A stretch of DNA of 64,000 nt from Eggerthellaceae bacterium (GCA_009782605.1 WRIR01000001.1:62001-126000), one strand, 5' to 3'. Shown: positions 33,383-42,534, counted from the stretch's first letter. A program made the numbers and translations. Notes: a model not told the origin generated them from the sequence alone.

Positions 33383-34363
33383 CTACAGCAGCGAGTACAC
33401 CAGCTGCTGCGTGTAGGCATGCTGGGGGTCTTCCAGTATCTGGTCCGTCAGCCCCGTCTCTATCACCCGTCCGTCGAGCATGACCAACGTGCGGTCTGCC
33501 AGCATCCGCACAACCCCGAGGTCGTGGCTGACCACCAGCATCCCCACCTTGAAGTCGCGCCGGATACGCAGGATCAGGTCGAGGACGTTCGCCTGCACCG
33601 AGAGGTCGAGCCCTGTCGTCACCTCGTCGAGAAGCAGGATGGGCGGGTTGTTCGAGAGCGCCTTGGCTATCTGCACGCGCTGCTGCATGCCGCCGGAGAA
33701 GCGCCGAGGGGCCTCCGTCTTCCGGCGCTGGGGGATGTTCACCTCGTCAAGCAGGGAGCTCCCCCGGCCCACCATCGCCTGTACCAGGCGGTTCCCGGAA
33801 GAGATCATCTGCTCGGCGATGTTGGACAGGGACGAGTAGTCCATCCGCAGGCCCAGGTAGGGATTTTGGTACACCATGCCGAACATCGTGTTGCGCAGGC
33901 GCAGGCGCTCTTGCGACGAGAGCTCGAAGGCGTTTTGGAGCCCGCCGTCATAGGATTGGAGGTGCAAGGTCCCGGCACTTGCCTCCTGGTCGAAGTAGAG
34001 GCACTGCATGAGCGTCGACTTTCCGCTGCCGGACTCGCCGACGATGCCGACGATCTCGCCGGGATAGAGCTCAAGGCCGACGTTGCGCAGCGCGTGGACC
34101 GTGCCGCAGCGCGGGCAGACGTTGCGCTCCAAGGGCGCCTCACCGTCTTGGCAATGCGGGCAGCGCGGGCCGAAGTGCCGCGAAAGCCCCTCAAGGACGA
34201 GGATGGGGCGTTCCTCGACGACGGGCCCCTGCGGCCGTGCCTGCACCAGGCCCTGCGTGCCCATCCCGCCCCTGTACCGTGCATCGGGCGCAGGGAGCTT
34301 GCCCTCGGGGCCGTGGAGGGCGCCTTCCGTCATCTCGTCGTGCTTCTCCAATAACGCTTCCAT
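33383..34363 (-). CDS. phnK: C-P lyase ABC-type subunit PhnK with zinc-ribbon-like insert
   Basis: The 326-residue protein has Walker A GESGSGKST (109-117), signature FSGGMQQRVQIAKAL and Walker B ILLLDEVTTGLD, plus HDLGVVRMLADR and the late DPQHAYTQQLVYSLL, all as in PhnK, the ATPase of the C-P lyase core. Between the first strand (LEGLSRHFG) and LRNVGLELYPGE sits an insert with C68, C71, C83 and C86 (CPHC...CPRC), a likely zinc ribbon absent from the E. coli protein. Residues 1-50 are an extra leader. Its ATG directly follows the phnJ stop. Confidence 0.9.
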   Translation of the reverse strand: MEALLEKHDEMTEGALHGPEGKLPAPDARYRGGMGTQGLVQARPQGPVVEERPILVLEGLSRHFGPRCPHCQDGEAPLERNVCPRCGTVHALRNVGLELYPGEIVGIVGESGSGKSTLMQCLYFDQEASAGTLHLQSYDGGLQNAFELSSQERLRLRNTMFGMVYQNPYLGLRMDYSSLSNIAEQMISSGNRLVQAMVGRGSSLLDEVNIPQRRKTEAPRRFSGGMQQRVQIAKALSNNPPILLLDEVTTGLDLSVQANVLDLILRIRRDFKVGMLVVSHDLGVVRMLADRTLVMLDGRVIETGLTDQILEDPQHAYTQQLVYSLL

Positions 34364-35209
34364 CTATATCAGCCCTTTCGATGCGGCTTGTTGTGTACAG
34401 AATGCCGTGTCGTTGCAGCGGTACACCGCAGTCCCGCTCGCCTCGTCCACCGTCTCGTCCAGATAGACGTTTGTCGCGCCGCAGGTGTCGCAGCACCTCC
34501 CCTGGAATTCCTCGACCGCAAAGGGGTGGTCCTTGAAGTCGAGGGGCTCGACCGTGGTATAGGGCGGAACCGCGTATATCTTCTTCTCGCGCCCCGCCCC
34601 GAACAGCGTCAGGTTCGAGTTCTGGTGAAGCTTCATCGTGTCGAAGCGCGGGATGGGGGACGGCGCCATGACATAGCGGCCGTTCACCTTGACGGGGTGG
34701 TCGGCCCCCGTCGTCGTCGTGCCGAAGCACACTATCTGGTCGAAGAGGCTGAGCCAGGCCCCCGTGTAGTCCGCCTGCGCATGCAGCACGCGCGTGGCGG
34801 CCTCCCGAGGCTCGAAGTGGCGCAGGGGCTCGGGGGTGGGGACCTGCAGCACCATGACCTGGTCCTCGCCCAGGGGCTGCTCGGGAATGCGGTGGCGCGA
34901 CTGGATGATGCTCGCACGCCGGGTTTCCTCGGTAATCTCCACGTCCGTCGTCGCGTGGATGAGCTTCTTGATGTTGACCGCGTTGACGCTCTCGTCGCAG
35001 CCCTGGTCGATGACCTTGAGCACGTCCCGCCTGCCTATGATGGCAAGCGTTATCTGCAGGCCGCCCGTGCCCCATCCGCGCCCGATAGGCATCTCGCGCG
35101 AGGCGAAGGGCACCTGGTAGCCCGGCACCGCGATCCCCTTGACGATCGCCCTGCGGATCTCGCGCTTCGAGGCCTCGTCGAAAAAGGCGAAGTTATACTG
35201 CTTGGTCAT
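34364..35209 (-). CDS. phnJ: Carbon-phosphorus lyase PhnJ (radical SAM)
   Basis: The 281-residue protein equals the E. coli PhnJ length. It has the glycine loop GRGWGTGGLQ near residue 45 and the unusual radical SAM cysteines in CCDTCGATNVYLDE followed by CNDTAFC. PhnJ splits the C-P bond of ribose 1-phosphonate 5-phosphate, giving an alkane and the 1,2-cyclic phosphate that PhnPP then opens. Oxygen-sensitive chemistry fits an anaerobe. It overlaps phnI by 17 bases. Confidence 0.95.
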   Translation of the reverse strand: MTKQYNFAFFDEASKREIRRAIVKGIAVPGYQVPFASREMPIGRGWGTGGLQITLAIIGRRDVLKVIDQGCDESVNAVNIKKLIHATTDVEITEETRRASIIQSRHRIPEQPLGEDQVMVLQVPTPEPLRHFEPREAATRVLHAQADYTGAWLSLFDQIVCFGTTTTGADHPVKVNGRYVMAPSPIPRFDTMKLHQNSNLTLFGAGREKKIYAVPPYTTVEPLDFKDHPFAVEEFQGRCCDTCGATNVYLDETVDEASGTAVYRCNDTAFCTQQAASKGLI

Positions 35210-36539
35210 CGTTTCCCCCTTCCCCGCCGTCCGTCGACTTGTCCGCCGGGCCTGTCGCCGGCTCGTCCGCCGGTTTGTCCGCCGAACCCTTCGCCAAGTC
35301 CTTCGCCTTGCGCACGCTTGAGAGCTTCGACTGGAAGGTCACGTAATGCGGCAGCTTCAAATGCGATATGAAGCCCGTCGCCTCGATGCCGTCGACGTGG
35401 TACAAGACGAACTCCTCGTCCTGGGTCGGGAAGCGCTTGTCCTTGGACCGGAGGCAGAAGTCCAGCACGCTCATGGCGATGGCCTTCGTCTCCCCACGTC
35501 CCATGACCATGCCGTAGCCCAGGTCGAAGGTGAACTCCTTCCCGCCGTCTGCGTTCTCGACCTCAAGCTCGAAGATGCCCTCGACCTCGGTCACGGGAAT
35601 CGCCCCGAGGTAATAGGCATCGCCCCTCCCTGCCTGGAGGGGGTCTCCGGATGCGCCGGGCGTGCCCAAGGGATGCTCTACGGCTATCTCCACCTCCCCG
35701 TAGCGCAGCTCGGCGACCGTGGGGTGCCCCAGCCCGAAGCCGCGGATGGCCGCGTAGCCCAGGGCCACGACCCCTTGCGTCATGCCTCGCGCCAAGACCT
35801 GCAGCCGCATCGAGCGCGGGGTCGGGAAGACCAGGGGCTCCATGGTGGCGTCGGCCGGGGTGGCGTCGTCTGCGTCGTATTCGGCAAGGAGGCCCTGCGC
35901 ACGCAGGTAGTCCGCCACCTTCGGGAGGCGGCCGAAGGCCCCGAGAGGGGGGCTTGCAGCATCCTTGGCACCCTTCTTGGGCGGCCGCACGGACGCTTCG
36001 GGAAGCAGGTCCTGGGCGGCTTCGGCGCCATCATCCCCGCCGAAGCCGTCCCCCTCGCAAAGGCCGTCGGCCTCCCAGCCTTCCTTCCAGATGCGCTTCA
36101 TCTCCCGACGCAGCTCGCGCACCGTGTCGGTGCTCTCCTTGCGCAGGTTGAAATCGATGAGGCGGTGGCTGTAGTCCCGCGTCGCGCCCAGTATCTGACC
36201 GCCGGGTATGTCCTTGAAGGCCGCGGAGATACGCCGGGAGCACCGCATCGCGTCCGGCTCGACCGCACACGAGACGTAAGGCCGCTCCAGGGTCGAGCGG
36301 AAGGCCCGCAACAGGAATACCGCCTCCTCGCACGACCCCTGCGCCTGCTTCAAAGCGAGCGCCGCCAGCTCCGGCGCATACAGCGAGCTCTCCCCCATCA
36401 CCTGGTCGATGAGGTCGGGGAAGGCTGCCATGATATCCTTTATCTCGACGGAGCACCCCGGCCTGACGCGCTCCCATGCCAGAAGGGCAAGGCTCGCCTC
36501 GATGGCCTCCTGGCCGCCCCGCACTGCTACATAAGCCAT
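35193..36539 (-). CDS. phnI: C-P lyase nucleosidase subunit PhnI
   Basis: The 448-residue protein is PhnI by its start (YVAVRGGQEAIEAS), PYVSCAVEPDAMRCSRRISAAFKDIPGGQILGATRDYSHRLIDF and the late FCLRSKDKRFPTQDEEFVLYHVDGIEATGFISHLKLPHYVTFQSKL. It swaps adenine of ATP for the phosphonate with PhnG, H and L. It is longer than E. coli PhnI (about 354): an acidic insert around 160-220 and a low-complexity tail of alternating Ala-Asp-Lys-Pro (about 415-448) explain the difference. It overlaps phnH by 13 bases. Confidence 0.93.
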   Translation of the reverse strand: MAYVAVRGGQEAIEASLALLAWERVRPGCSVEIKDIMAAFPDLIDQVMGESSLYAPELAALALKQAQGSCEEAVFLLRAFRSTLERPYVSCAVEPDAMRCSRRISAAFKDIPGGQILGATRDYSHRLIDFNLRKESTDTVRELRREMKRIWKEGWEADGLCEGDGFGGDDGAEAAQDLLPEASVRPPKKGAKDAASPPLGAFGRLPKVADYLRAQGLLAEYDADDATPADATMEPLVFPTPRSMRLQVLARGMTQGVVALGYAAIRGFGLGHPTVAELRYGEVEIAVEHPLGTPGASGDPLQAGRGDAYYLGAIPVTEVEGIFELEVENADGGKEFTFDLGYGMVMGRGETKAIAMSVLDFCLRSKDKRFPTQDEEFVLYHVDGIEATGFISHLKLPHYVTFQSKLSSVRKAKDLAKGSADKPADEPATGPADKSTDGGEGGNDDQAV

Positions 36540-37198
36540 GATGCCTCCTCGCCTTCTGCGCCGCCCTCCATCGCGAGCACCGACAGGAAGGAGCTGCGCG
36601 GGATAGCCGCCACCTGACCCTGCCGGTCAACGAGGATTATCTCTATGCCGCAGGGGAACTCGTCGCCGCGCCGCTTGCGCGCCCACACCCAGTCGAAGCA
36701 GTCGATGCCGAAGACATGCGAGTCCCGCACCCCGGGCCCCTCGACAGAGACCCAGTACAGCGAGGCGTCCCCCGCCTCGGCACCCTCCCGTTCCGTCAGG
36801 AAGGCAAGGCGCTCGCAGCCGAGCAGGACGGTCGCGCCGGCCTCGGGCGAAAGGAAGCTCCCTGCTGAGGCCTGCACGATTGCCTGCCCGGCAAGCTCCT
36901 TGTCGCAGCCGTGGGGGACCACGACGAAGGCGGCATCGGCCTGCCCTGCCGTGCGTGCATGCGTCTCGGCCACGATGGCGTCTTGGATACCCGCCGGGTC
37001 GGGGGCGACCACGCAAAAGCTGACCGCCTGGTCTATGAACATCTTCACCAGGGTCTCAAGCGGCCCCTCAAGGCCGAAGCGCGAGGCCTTCTTCCCCTGG
37101 GTGGCCGGGAGGCCATACACCCTGCCCGGCCGTGCCATCGCGTCCATCACCGCCCGAAACGAGAGCTGGATGTGGTGGAGCTCTTTGTCCGCCCCCAT
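36527..37198 (-). CDS. phnH: C-P lyase subunit PhnH
   Basis: The 223-residue protein has the PhnH start (IQLSFRAVMDAMARPGRVYGLP) and the later VLLGCERLAF and GPGVRDSHVFGIDCFDWVWARKRRGDEFPCGIEIILVD blocks. PhnH is part of the PhnGHIJ core and has a pyridoxal-enzyme-like fold without that activity. It is one base from the phnG stop. Confidence 0.9.
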   Translation of the reverse strand: MGADKELHHIQLSFRAVMDAMARPGRVYGLPATQGKKASRFGLEGPLETLVKMFIDQAVSFCVVAPDPAGIQDAIVAETHARTAGQADAAFVVVPHGCDKELAGQAIVQASAGSFLSPEAGATVLLGCERLAFLTEREGAEAGDASLYWVSVEGPGVRDSHVFGIDCFDWVWARKRRGDEFPCGIEIILVDRQGQVAAIPRSSFLSVLAMEGGAEGEEASWLM

Positions 37199-37199
37199 G

Positions 37200-37634
37200 T
37201 CAGGCCTCGACTTTCATGGTCGAGAAGTCCACGCGGGTCTTATCGACACGCGCCGCCTCTTTCGCCTGACGCCGGGCTATCCTCTGCGCTTCTTTCCGTA
37301 TCAGGTGCTCCCAGCCCGGCACCTTCTCCTGCGCCGCGCCCGAGGCAAAGGCGGCGTCGATGAGCGCCAGGTTGTAGGCGAGGTTGCGCCTGCTGCCCAG
37401 GGCCATGCCGTATCCCATCGTGTCGCCGAGCTTCACGCGGCACGAGCACATAAGCGCCTCCCCCAGGTAGAAGAGGCTGTTGCGGACGCTTTCGCGCACC
37501 TTCACCATCACCAGTTCCTCATGGGGCTCGTCGACGACCTCGACCGCGCACTCTGCCTCGATCTCGGCCGCTATCCCTTGCGCGAGGGAAGGGTCTCCCT
37601 CGACAAGGATCCGGGTTCTTTCATATCTTTGCAA
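37200..37634 (-). CDS. phnG: C-P lyase subunit PhnG
   Basis: The 144-residue protein matches PhnG in length and in RTRILVEGDPSLAQ, GETLMC-like GEALMCSCRVKLGDTMGYGMALGSRRNLAYNLALIDAA. It helps PhnI attach the phosphonate to ribose. I choose a TTG start at 37634, six bases after AAGGAG; the open frame above it runs into the permease gene in another frame. Confidence 0.88.
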   Translation of the reverse strand: MQRYERTRILVEGDPSLAQGIAAEIEAECAVEVVDEPHEELVMVKVRESVRNSLFYLGEALMCSCRVKLGDTMGYGMALGSRRNLAYNLALIDAAFASGAAQEKVPGWEHLIRKEAQRIARRQAKEAARVDKTRVDFSTMKVEA

Positions 37635-37644
37635 AGAGTTCTCC

Positions 37645-38583
37645 TTAGGAATGTAGGATGTAGCGCTTGCGCAGCTTCGTCGCGATGACTTCCAGCACGA
37701 CTGCGACCGCAAGGCAACAATAGACGATGAGGCCGACTTCACGGAAGCTGAAGTAGAAGCTTCCCGCCAAGAAGAGCTGGTAGCCGATGCCGCCGGCGCC
37801 GGCAATCGCCCCGATGGCGATGGCGTTCGTGAAGTTGATCTCGAAACGGATAAAAGTCCAGGAAAGCATCTGGCTTATCTTCTCGGGAACCACCGCCTTG
37901 AAGACCACGTGCCACCACGATGCCCCGCAGGCGCGCAGGGCGTCGAGCACCCCTGCGTCGACCTCCTCGAAGCACTCCGAGTAGGCCTTCACCAGGTATG
38001 CGATGCTGTGGAAGAGAAGGCCGACGACAGCAGCGCCCGCGCCGAGCCCGAGAGCGACCGTGAAGACCAGAACCCACAGTATCGTCGGGACTGCCCGAAA
38101 GACCGACATCACCGCCTTTATCGCATTCGCGAGGACCCGGTTGGAGAGGTTCGCCGAAGCCAAGAGGCCGAGCACGAAGGCGATGGCGGCGCCGATAAAG
38201 GTCGTCAGCACCGAGAGGGCGACGGTGATGAGCACGCCCTCGAACACGTCGAATGCCGTGAAGTGCCCCGCCAGACCCGGCTGGAAGAACATCACCATGA
38301 GGTTCTTGAGCATCTGGACGAAGGCGTCGAACAAGGCGACCTTGCCGTAGTTGATGGTCAGCATGGTATAGACCGTCAGCGCCCCGAAGGCCACGAGCGT
38401 TGCCGTCAAGGCGGCGTTTGACTTGGTCATCACCCGGGTTTTCAGCTTGCCCCGCCGGGAGTAGCGCTTGAACTGCCGCGCCGTTTCTGCGGAGGCGGCC
38501 CCTGCGGGGGCGCCCATGGCTCCTGTTGATGCTTCTGTGACAGGCACGGGGCTGCGCGTCCCTGCCCATACGGGAGGTGTCAT
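37645..38583 (-). CDS. phnE: Phosphonate ABC transporter permease PhnE (second copy)
   Basis: The 312-residue membrane protein has the PhnE/BPD permease pattern: TFIGAAIAFVLGLLASANLS, RAVPTILWVLVFTVALGLG, the EAA-loop-like YSECFEEVDAGVLDALRACGASWWHVVFKAVVPE, and five to six helices. About 55 N-terminal residues are a low-complexity leader that may be partly untranslated if a later start is used. With the first PhnE it forms the channel. Confidence 0.9.
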   Translation of the reverse strand: MTPPVWAGTRSPVPVTEASTGAMGAPAGAASAETARQFKRYSRRGKLKTRVMTKSNAALTATLVAFGALTVYTMLTINYGKVALFDAFVQMLKNLMVMFFQPGLAGHFTAFDVFEGVLITVALSVLTTFIGAAIAFVLGLLASANLSNRVLANAIKAVMSVFRAVPTILWVLVFTVALGLGAGAAVVGLLFHSIAYLVKAYSECFEEVDAGVLDALRACGASWWHVVFKAVVPEKISQMLSWTFIRFEINFTNAIAIGAIAGAGGIGYQLFLAGSFYFSFREVGLIVYCCLAVAVVLEVIATKLRKRYILHS

Positions 38584-39368
38584 ATTATCTGCCTCCTCAC
38601 GTAGTTCGAGATAGCCTCACAAGCGATGACCGCCACCACGATGCAGAGGATGACCAGGGCGGCCAGGTCGTAGCGGAAGCTCTTGTAGTAGACGTCGAAG
38701 AGGGCCCCGATGCCAGCACCCGTGAGGATGCCGATAAGCGTCGCGTCGCGGATGTTCGTCTCTATCATGTACAGCGTCCAGCTGACGACCGCCGTGATCG
38801 ACATGGGTATGATGGCCTGGGTGACGATTGGCGCGAAGCCGGCTCCCGTCGCGCGGAGCGCCTCAACGGAGCCGCCGGCCACCTCGTCGATGCTCTCCAG
38901 GAAGCAGCGGGTCAGGTACCCGAAGGTCCCGAGGAAGAGAGCGAGAAAGCCCGTGAACTCGCTTTGCTTGAACGAGAACATCAGGATGAAGGCCCACGCA
39001 ACCACGGGGATGTTCCTGAACACCGATGCGATGCCGCGGATTATCAGGGGGAAGGGGCCGCCAAGCCCTGCCTCCCGCGACCCGATGACCGCGCACAGGT
39101 AGGCGAACACGGCGGCGATGCAGCTTGAGGCGACCGAGAGGAGCACGGTCTTGCCCAGCGATATGAGGATGGTGTCGATCTTTTCAAAGGCCGCGACCGA
39201 GGGCATGAAGTTCTGCGCCATCCACACGATCCCGCCCGGGATGTCGGCAAGCACTTTTAGGGGGTTGAAGCCCACGAAGCCCGCCGACACGGCGTTGACT
39301 GCCACGAGCAGCACAAAGACGCCCCCTATCGCAAGGCTTCGTTTCAGGAAGAATCTCTTGTCCATCAA
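38580..39368 (-). CDS. phnE: Phosphonate ABC transporter permease PhnE (first copy)
   Basis: The 262-residue membrane protein has the same permease layout: TVLLSVASSCIAAVFAYLCAVIGS, RGIASVFRNIPVVAWAFILMFSF, and the loop CFLESIDEVAGGSVEALRATGAGFAPIVTQAIIP. It overlaps the next permease by four bases and the ATPase before it by four. Two different PhnE subunits suggest a heterodimeric channel. Confidence 0.92.
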   Translation of the reverse strand: MMDKRFFLKRSLAIGGVFVLLVAVNAVSAGFVGFNPLKVLADIPGGIVWMAQNFMPSVAAFEKIDTILISLGKTVLLSVASSCIAAVFAYLCAVIGSREAGLGGPFPLIIRGIASVFRNIPVVAWAFILMFSFKQSEFTGFLALFLGTFGYLTRCFLESIDEVAGGSVEALRATGAGFAPIVTQAIIPMSITAVVSWTLYMIETNIRDATLIGILTGAGIGALFDVYYKSFRYDLAALVILCIVVAVIACEAISNYVRRQII

Positions 39369-40195
39369 GCAGCACCCACCGTGGCAAGCACTTCTTCTTC
39401 CAGATTCTCGAAAAGGCCTCCCCTGACTGCCCTTTCCTCGACGTAGGGGGTTCCGTAGATGTCGGAGATGGCGCGGGCGTCGAGTTCGTCCGGCGTGCCG
39501 TCGAACACCAGGTGGCCCTTCTTCAAAGCGAGGATGCGGTCGGAGAACTCGATGGCGTAGTCGACCTGGTGCAGGTTCACGAGGCAGGTGATGCCGAGCG
39601 TGTCGACCGCCCAGCGCAGGTGCTCCATGATCATCTGCGAGGCCTTGGGGTCGAGGCTGGCGATCGGCTCGTCGGCCAGTATCAGGAGGGGGTCCTGAAG
39701 CAGCGCGCGGGCAATCCCGACGCGCTGCTTCTGGCCGCCCGAGAGCTGGTCGGTCCGGGTATAGGCGAACTCCGCAAGGCCCAGTTGGTCGAGGATGGTG
39801 AAGGCCCGCTCCTTCTCTTCCTCCGAGTACAGGCCGAGAACGCCGGCGATGGTGGACTTGTACCCGAGCCTACCCTGCAAGACGTTCTCTATCGAGGTCG
39901 ACCGGTACACGAGGTTGTAGTGCTGGAATATCATGCTGATGCGGCGGCGCACCTGGCGCAGCTCCCGCCTGCCCATGCCCGCCACGTCCTTGCCGTCAAA
40001 GACGATGCTCCCCGCGTTCGGGTCGATAAGGCGGTTGATGCAGCGCAGCAGGGTGGACTTCCCGGCACCGGAGGACCCGATGACGGACACGAACTGGCCG
40101 CGTGGCAGGGAGAGCGTCACGTCCGTGAGCGCCTTGGACTTGCTGCTGTAGTCCTTGCCGAGCTTTTCGATTTGAAGGAGGTTGCGTGCTTCCAT
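39365..40195 (-). CDS. phnC: Phosphonate ABC transporter ATPase PhnC
   Basis: The 276-residue protein has Walker A GSSGAGKST, the Q-loop FQHYNLVYRSTSIENVLQGRLG, signature LSGGQKQRVGIARALLQDP and Walker B LILADEPIASLDP. The RINRLIDPNAG and GILGLYSxEE-like regions are typical of PhnC. ATG 40195 is the first plausible start; upstream the frame is antisense-like sequence. It energises the PhnE pair. Confidence 0.93.
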   Translation of the reverse strand: MEARNLLQIEKLGKDYSSKSKALTDVTLSLPRGQFVSVIGSSGAGKSTLLRCINRLIDPNAGSIVFDGKDVAGMGRRELRQVRRRISMIFQHYNLVYRSTSIENVLQGRLGYKSTIAGVLGLYSEEEKERAFTILDQLGLAEFAYTRTDQLSGGQKQRVGIARALLQDPLLILADEPIASLDPKASQMIMEHLRWAVDTLGITCLVNLHQVDYAIEFSDRILALKKGHLVFDGTPDELDARAISDIYGTPYVEERAVRGGLFENLEEEVLATVGAA

Positions 40196-40208
40196 GTCGA
40201 TCCCGGCC

Positions 40209-41321
40209 CTAGGAGCTGATCTTGCGTATGGGGTCGTACCAGCTGTCGGTAACCTCGACGAAGCGCATCTTGTCGGAAGTCCTCTTGACGAGCCCCTTGG
40301 CGTTCTCGTCGTCGGGGTCATAGAATATCTGCGGGTTGTTCGCAACCGTGTCCGAGCAGAAGTGGGCGACGATCTTCTTGCGGGTCTCGTCATCGATGGC
40401 GTCGTGGTTGAAGGAGTAGGGGGCGTTCAGGACCGGGGTGACGTCGATGATCGTGAACTGCTGGCCGCGCAGGGTGTCGAAGGGGGCCTCCGCGTTGTCC
40501 CTGACCTCATAGACTGCGCCGACCTCGTTTTCCGCACCGGAGACAAGCGTGAGGAACATGTCAGTGTCGGTGTCGCAGAATGCCGCCGCGTCGGCGTCGC
40601 CCGAGACCAGGTTGAACAGGGACCCCTGGTGGGAGCCGCCGAACAGGACTTCGGAGAAGAACTTGCCAGCCTCGGTCAGATCGTCTGAGGAGGCAAGGCC
40701 GAAGTGGTTGACGATACCGGCAGCCGGGACCTTGAAGCCCGAGGTCGAGGTTGCGGAAACGAAGGAGAAGGTCCCTCCCTCGAGGCTGTCGAGGGAAAAC
40801 TTGCCGCTGCTATCCTTGAAGTCGCCGGCCTTCTCGGTCGGCACCGCTATGCGGCTGTAGTAACAGGCGCCGTCGATGCCGCCCTCGGCATCGCTGTGGA
40901 TGAAGGAGCACTGGACGCTGCTATTCTTTTTGTTGGCCTGGATGTAGCCCTCTGCGCCGAGCGACGACATGTTCGCCTTGCCCGAGGCGATTGCCTCGAT
41001 GGCGACGTTGTAGTCGGTGGTGAGGACCATCTCGCACTCAAGCCCGCAGGCTGCCATGATCTCTGCGGCCCAGGCGTCGCGAGCCACCGAGAACTCGGTC
41101 GAGGACGTGTCGGGAAGCCATACCATACTGATCTTCTGCGTGGCGGGCGTCGAAGCAGTTTCTGCCGGGCTGTCATCCTGGCTGCCTTCCGTCTCGCTTG
41201 CCGGTGAGTCTGTGCCGGGCGTGCAGCCGGCAAGGAAGCTCATCGCCCCCGCTGAAAAAAGTGCCGCTGTGCCGACGACGAACTGACGGCGCGACAGGGA
41301 GAATGGTGCGGTTACTTTCAT
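40209..41321 (-). CDS. phnD: Phosphonate ABC transporter substrate-binding protein PhnD
   Basis: The 370-residue protein has an N-terminal SRRQFVVGTAALFSAGAMSFLAGC, a signal with both a twin-arginine look and a lipobox (cysteine 33). The mature part is a PhnD-type binding protein (SMVWLPDTSSTEF, EMVLTTDYNVAIEAIASGKANMSSLGAEGYIQ, FVSATSTSGFKVPAAGIVNHFG). It catches phosphonates outside the membrane for PhnCEE. It is the first gene of the 12-gene phn operon; a hairpin lies in its leader. Confidence 0.93.
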   Translation of the reverse strand: MKVTAPFSLSRRQFVVGTAALFSAGAMSFLAGCTPGTDSPASETEGSQDDSPAETASTPATQKISMVWLPDTSSTEFSVARDAWAAEIMAACGLECEMVLTTDYNVAIEAIASGKANMSSLGAEGYIQANKKNSSVQCSFIHSDAEGGIDGACYYSRIAVPTEKAGDFKDSSGKFSLDSLEGGTFSFVSATSTSGFKVPAAGIVNHFGLASSDDLTEAGKFFSEVLFGGSHQGSLFNLVSGDADAAAFCDTDTDMFLTLVSGAENEVGAVYEVRDNAEAPFDTLRGQQFTIIDVTPVLNAPYSFNHDAIDDETRKKIVAHFCSDTVANNPQIFYDPDDENAKGLVKRTSDKMRFVEVTDSWYDPIRKISS

Positions 41322-42054
41322 GTTTTCCTTCTCTTTCTCTTGAGCCCAACTTGTTTCTCTCCTGTGAACACGAACAGCATTTTGGGTGACAGGGGGACAA
41401 TCCCCCTGTCACCCCGGAGTCGCAAGGAGGGGAGGGAAACGACTCCGCAATGCCTATTCGCTGCCAAGCATCGTAAGCAGCACGTGTCTGATTTTCGTCA
41501 GGAGCGCGTCAAGATTCCGTCAAAGGGCAAGCAAATTTAAGTAAAACTCTCATGAAACCCTCGTTAAATCACCTGGTCAAACGCCCGTCACCCATTTTCC
41601 CGCCTATCAAAGGCTTGCGGGTCAGGCGACGTTTAGCCTGAACCTTTCGGTTGGTTTCTTGATAAGAAGAGAATAGAAGAGATGTCGGGCTATACGTCCC
41701 TGTGACACCGGGCTACACGTCCACGTGACACAAGGTCGCGTTCTTCTCCAGGAGGTACGCGCGCATATAGGGGGGGGGGGGCTGAAGGCAACCTTGCCGT
41801 AACTGCTGCTGTGGATTATGCCGACGCTTATCAGGCGCTGGCGATAGCGTTAGTAGTTAGATTTTTTCATAATTCGACTTATATTTTCAGAGTTTCATTT
41901 TTCTTTTATAATTCTACTATACTCTTGCGGAAGAAGAAAGGCCCGGAAACCGATAGTTTTATAAGCACGGGACCAGCTCTTCGTGTGCTCTCGGGAAATC
42001 CCCTTGGGCCTGGTGGTGCCTGGCCGTCACCGGGTCTGCGAGGGATGGCGGCGC
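41322..42054. other. 733-bp gene-free region upstream of the phn operon
   Basis: It holds the phn leader hairpin, two close copies of an 18-mer of the form TAYACGTCCNYGTGACAC (41691-41708 and 41714-41731) that match an arm of the large inverted repeat at 60057, a run of twelve G (41770-41781) and an AT-rich patch (41858-41925). I see no convincing gene; a short plus-strand frame after the G run (AEGNLAVTAAVDYADAYQALAIA) may be a fossil fragment. Confidence 0.6.
41384..41414. promoter_or_regulatory. 14-bp stem with three-base loop in the phn leader
   Basis: GGGTGACAGGGGGA pairs perfectly with TCCCCCTGTCACCC across a CAA loop, 63 bp upstream of phnD. It may be an attenuator, a pause site or a dispersed repeat. 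Confidence 0.55.
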
Positions 42055-42534
42055 CTAGCTGAACTCCTTGTCGCCTACCCGCAGATAGCCTCCGCGGTGC
42101 CTGCCGGCAGGGTCGTGATGCGTCCAGTGTATGACGCCGCCTTCCTCGTTGAACTCGTAAACGCCCGCGAAGTGCACCATGTCGCCTGCGGCTAAGGGCT
42201 CAACCCGGGGTGCGATATCGATATTATGCGCCACAAGCAGCGTCTGCCCGGAGGCAAGCCGCAGGATGAAGCGCTGATGCCGGTTGCCTTCCGTGTCGTC
42301 GCTCAGGATGCGCTCGACGATGCCCGTGCCCGTGACATAGGTGTTGTCTTGCTGGGTTTCAAACAGCCGCGCCAATTCGGCGTCTGTGGAGCCAAGGCCG
42401 AAGGTCTCGACACCGGCAGCTGTCTCATTTGAGCCGCCCCCTCTGTCCTGCCCCTGTCCCGCAAGCGCCCAGACCAACAAGGCCGCCACAACAAGGCCGG
42501 CAATTATCATCATGGCAGCACGTAATCTCTTCAT
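42055..42534 (-). CDS. Membrane-anchored DUF3465-family protein
   Basis: The 159-residue protein has one N-terminal membrane segment (about 5-27), then a Gly/Ser linker and a compact beta domain with LLVAHNIDIAPRV, GDMVHFAGVYEFNEEGGVIHWTHHDPAGRHRGGYLRVG, the DUF3465 signature. It is exported and anchored. The conserved WTHHDP suggests metal or ligand binding but the function is unknown. Confidence 0.78.
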   Translation of the reverse strand: MKRLRAAMMIIAGLVVAALLVWALAGQGQDRGGGSNETAAGVETFGLGSTDAELARLFETQQDNTYVTGTGIVERILSDDTEGNRHQRFILRLASGQTLLVAHNIDIAPRVEPLAAGDMVHFAGVYEFNEEGGVIHWTHHDPAGRHRGGYLRVGDKEFS

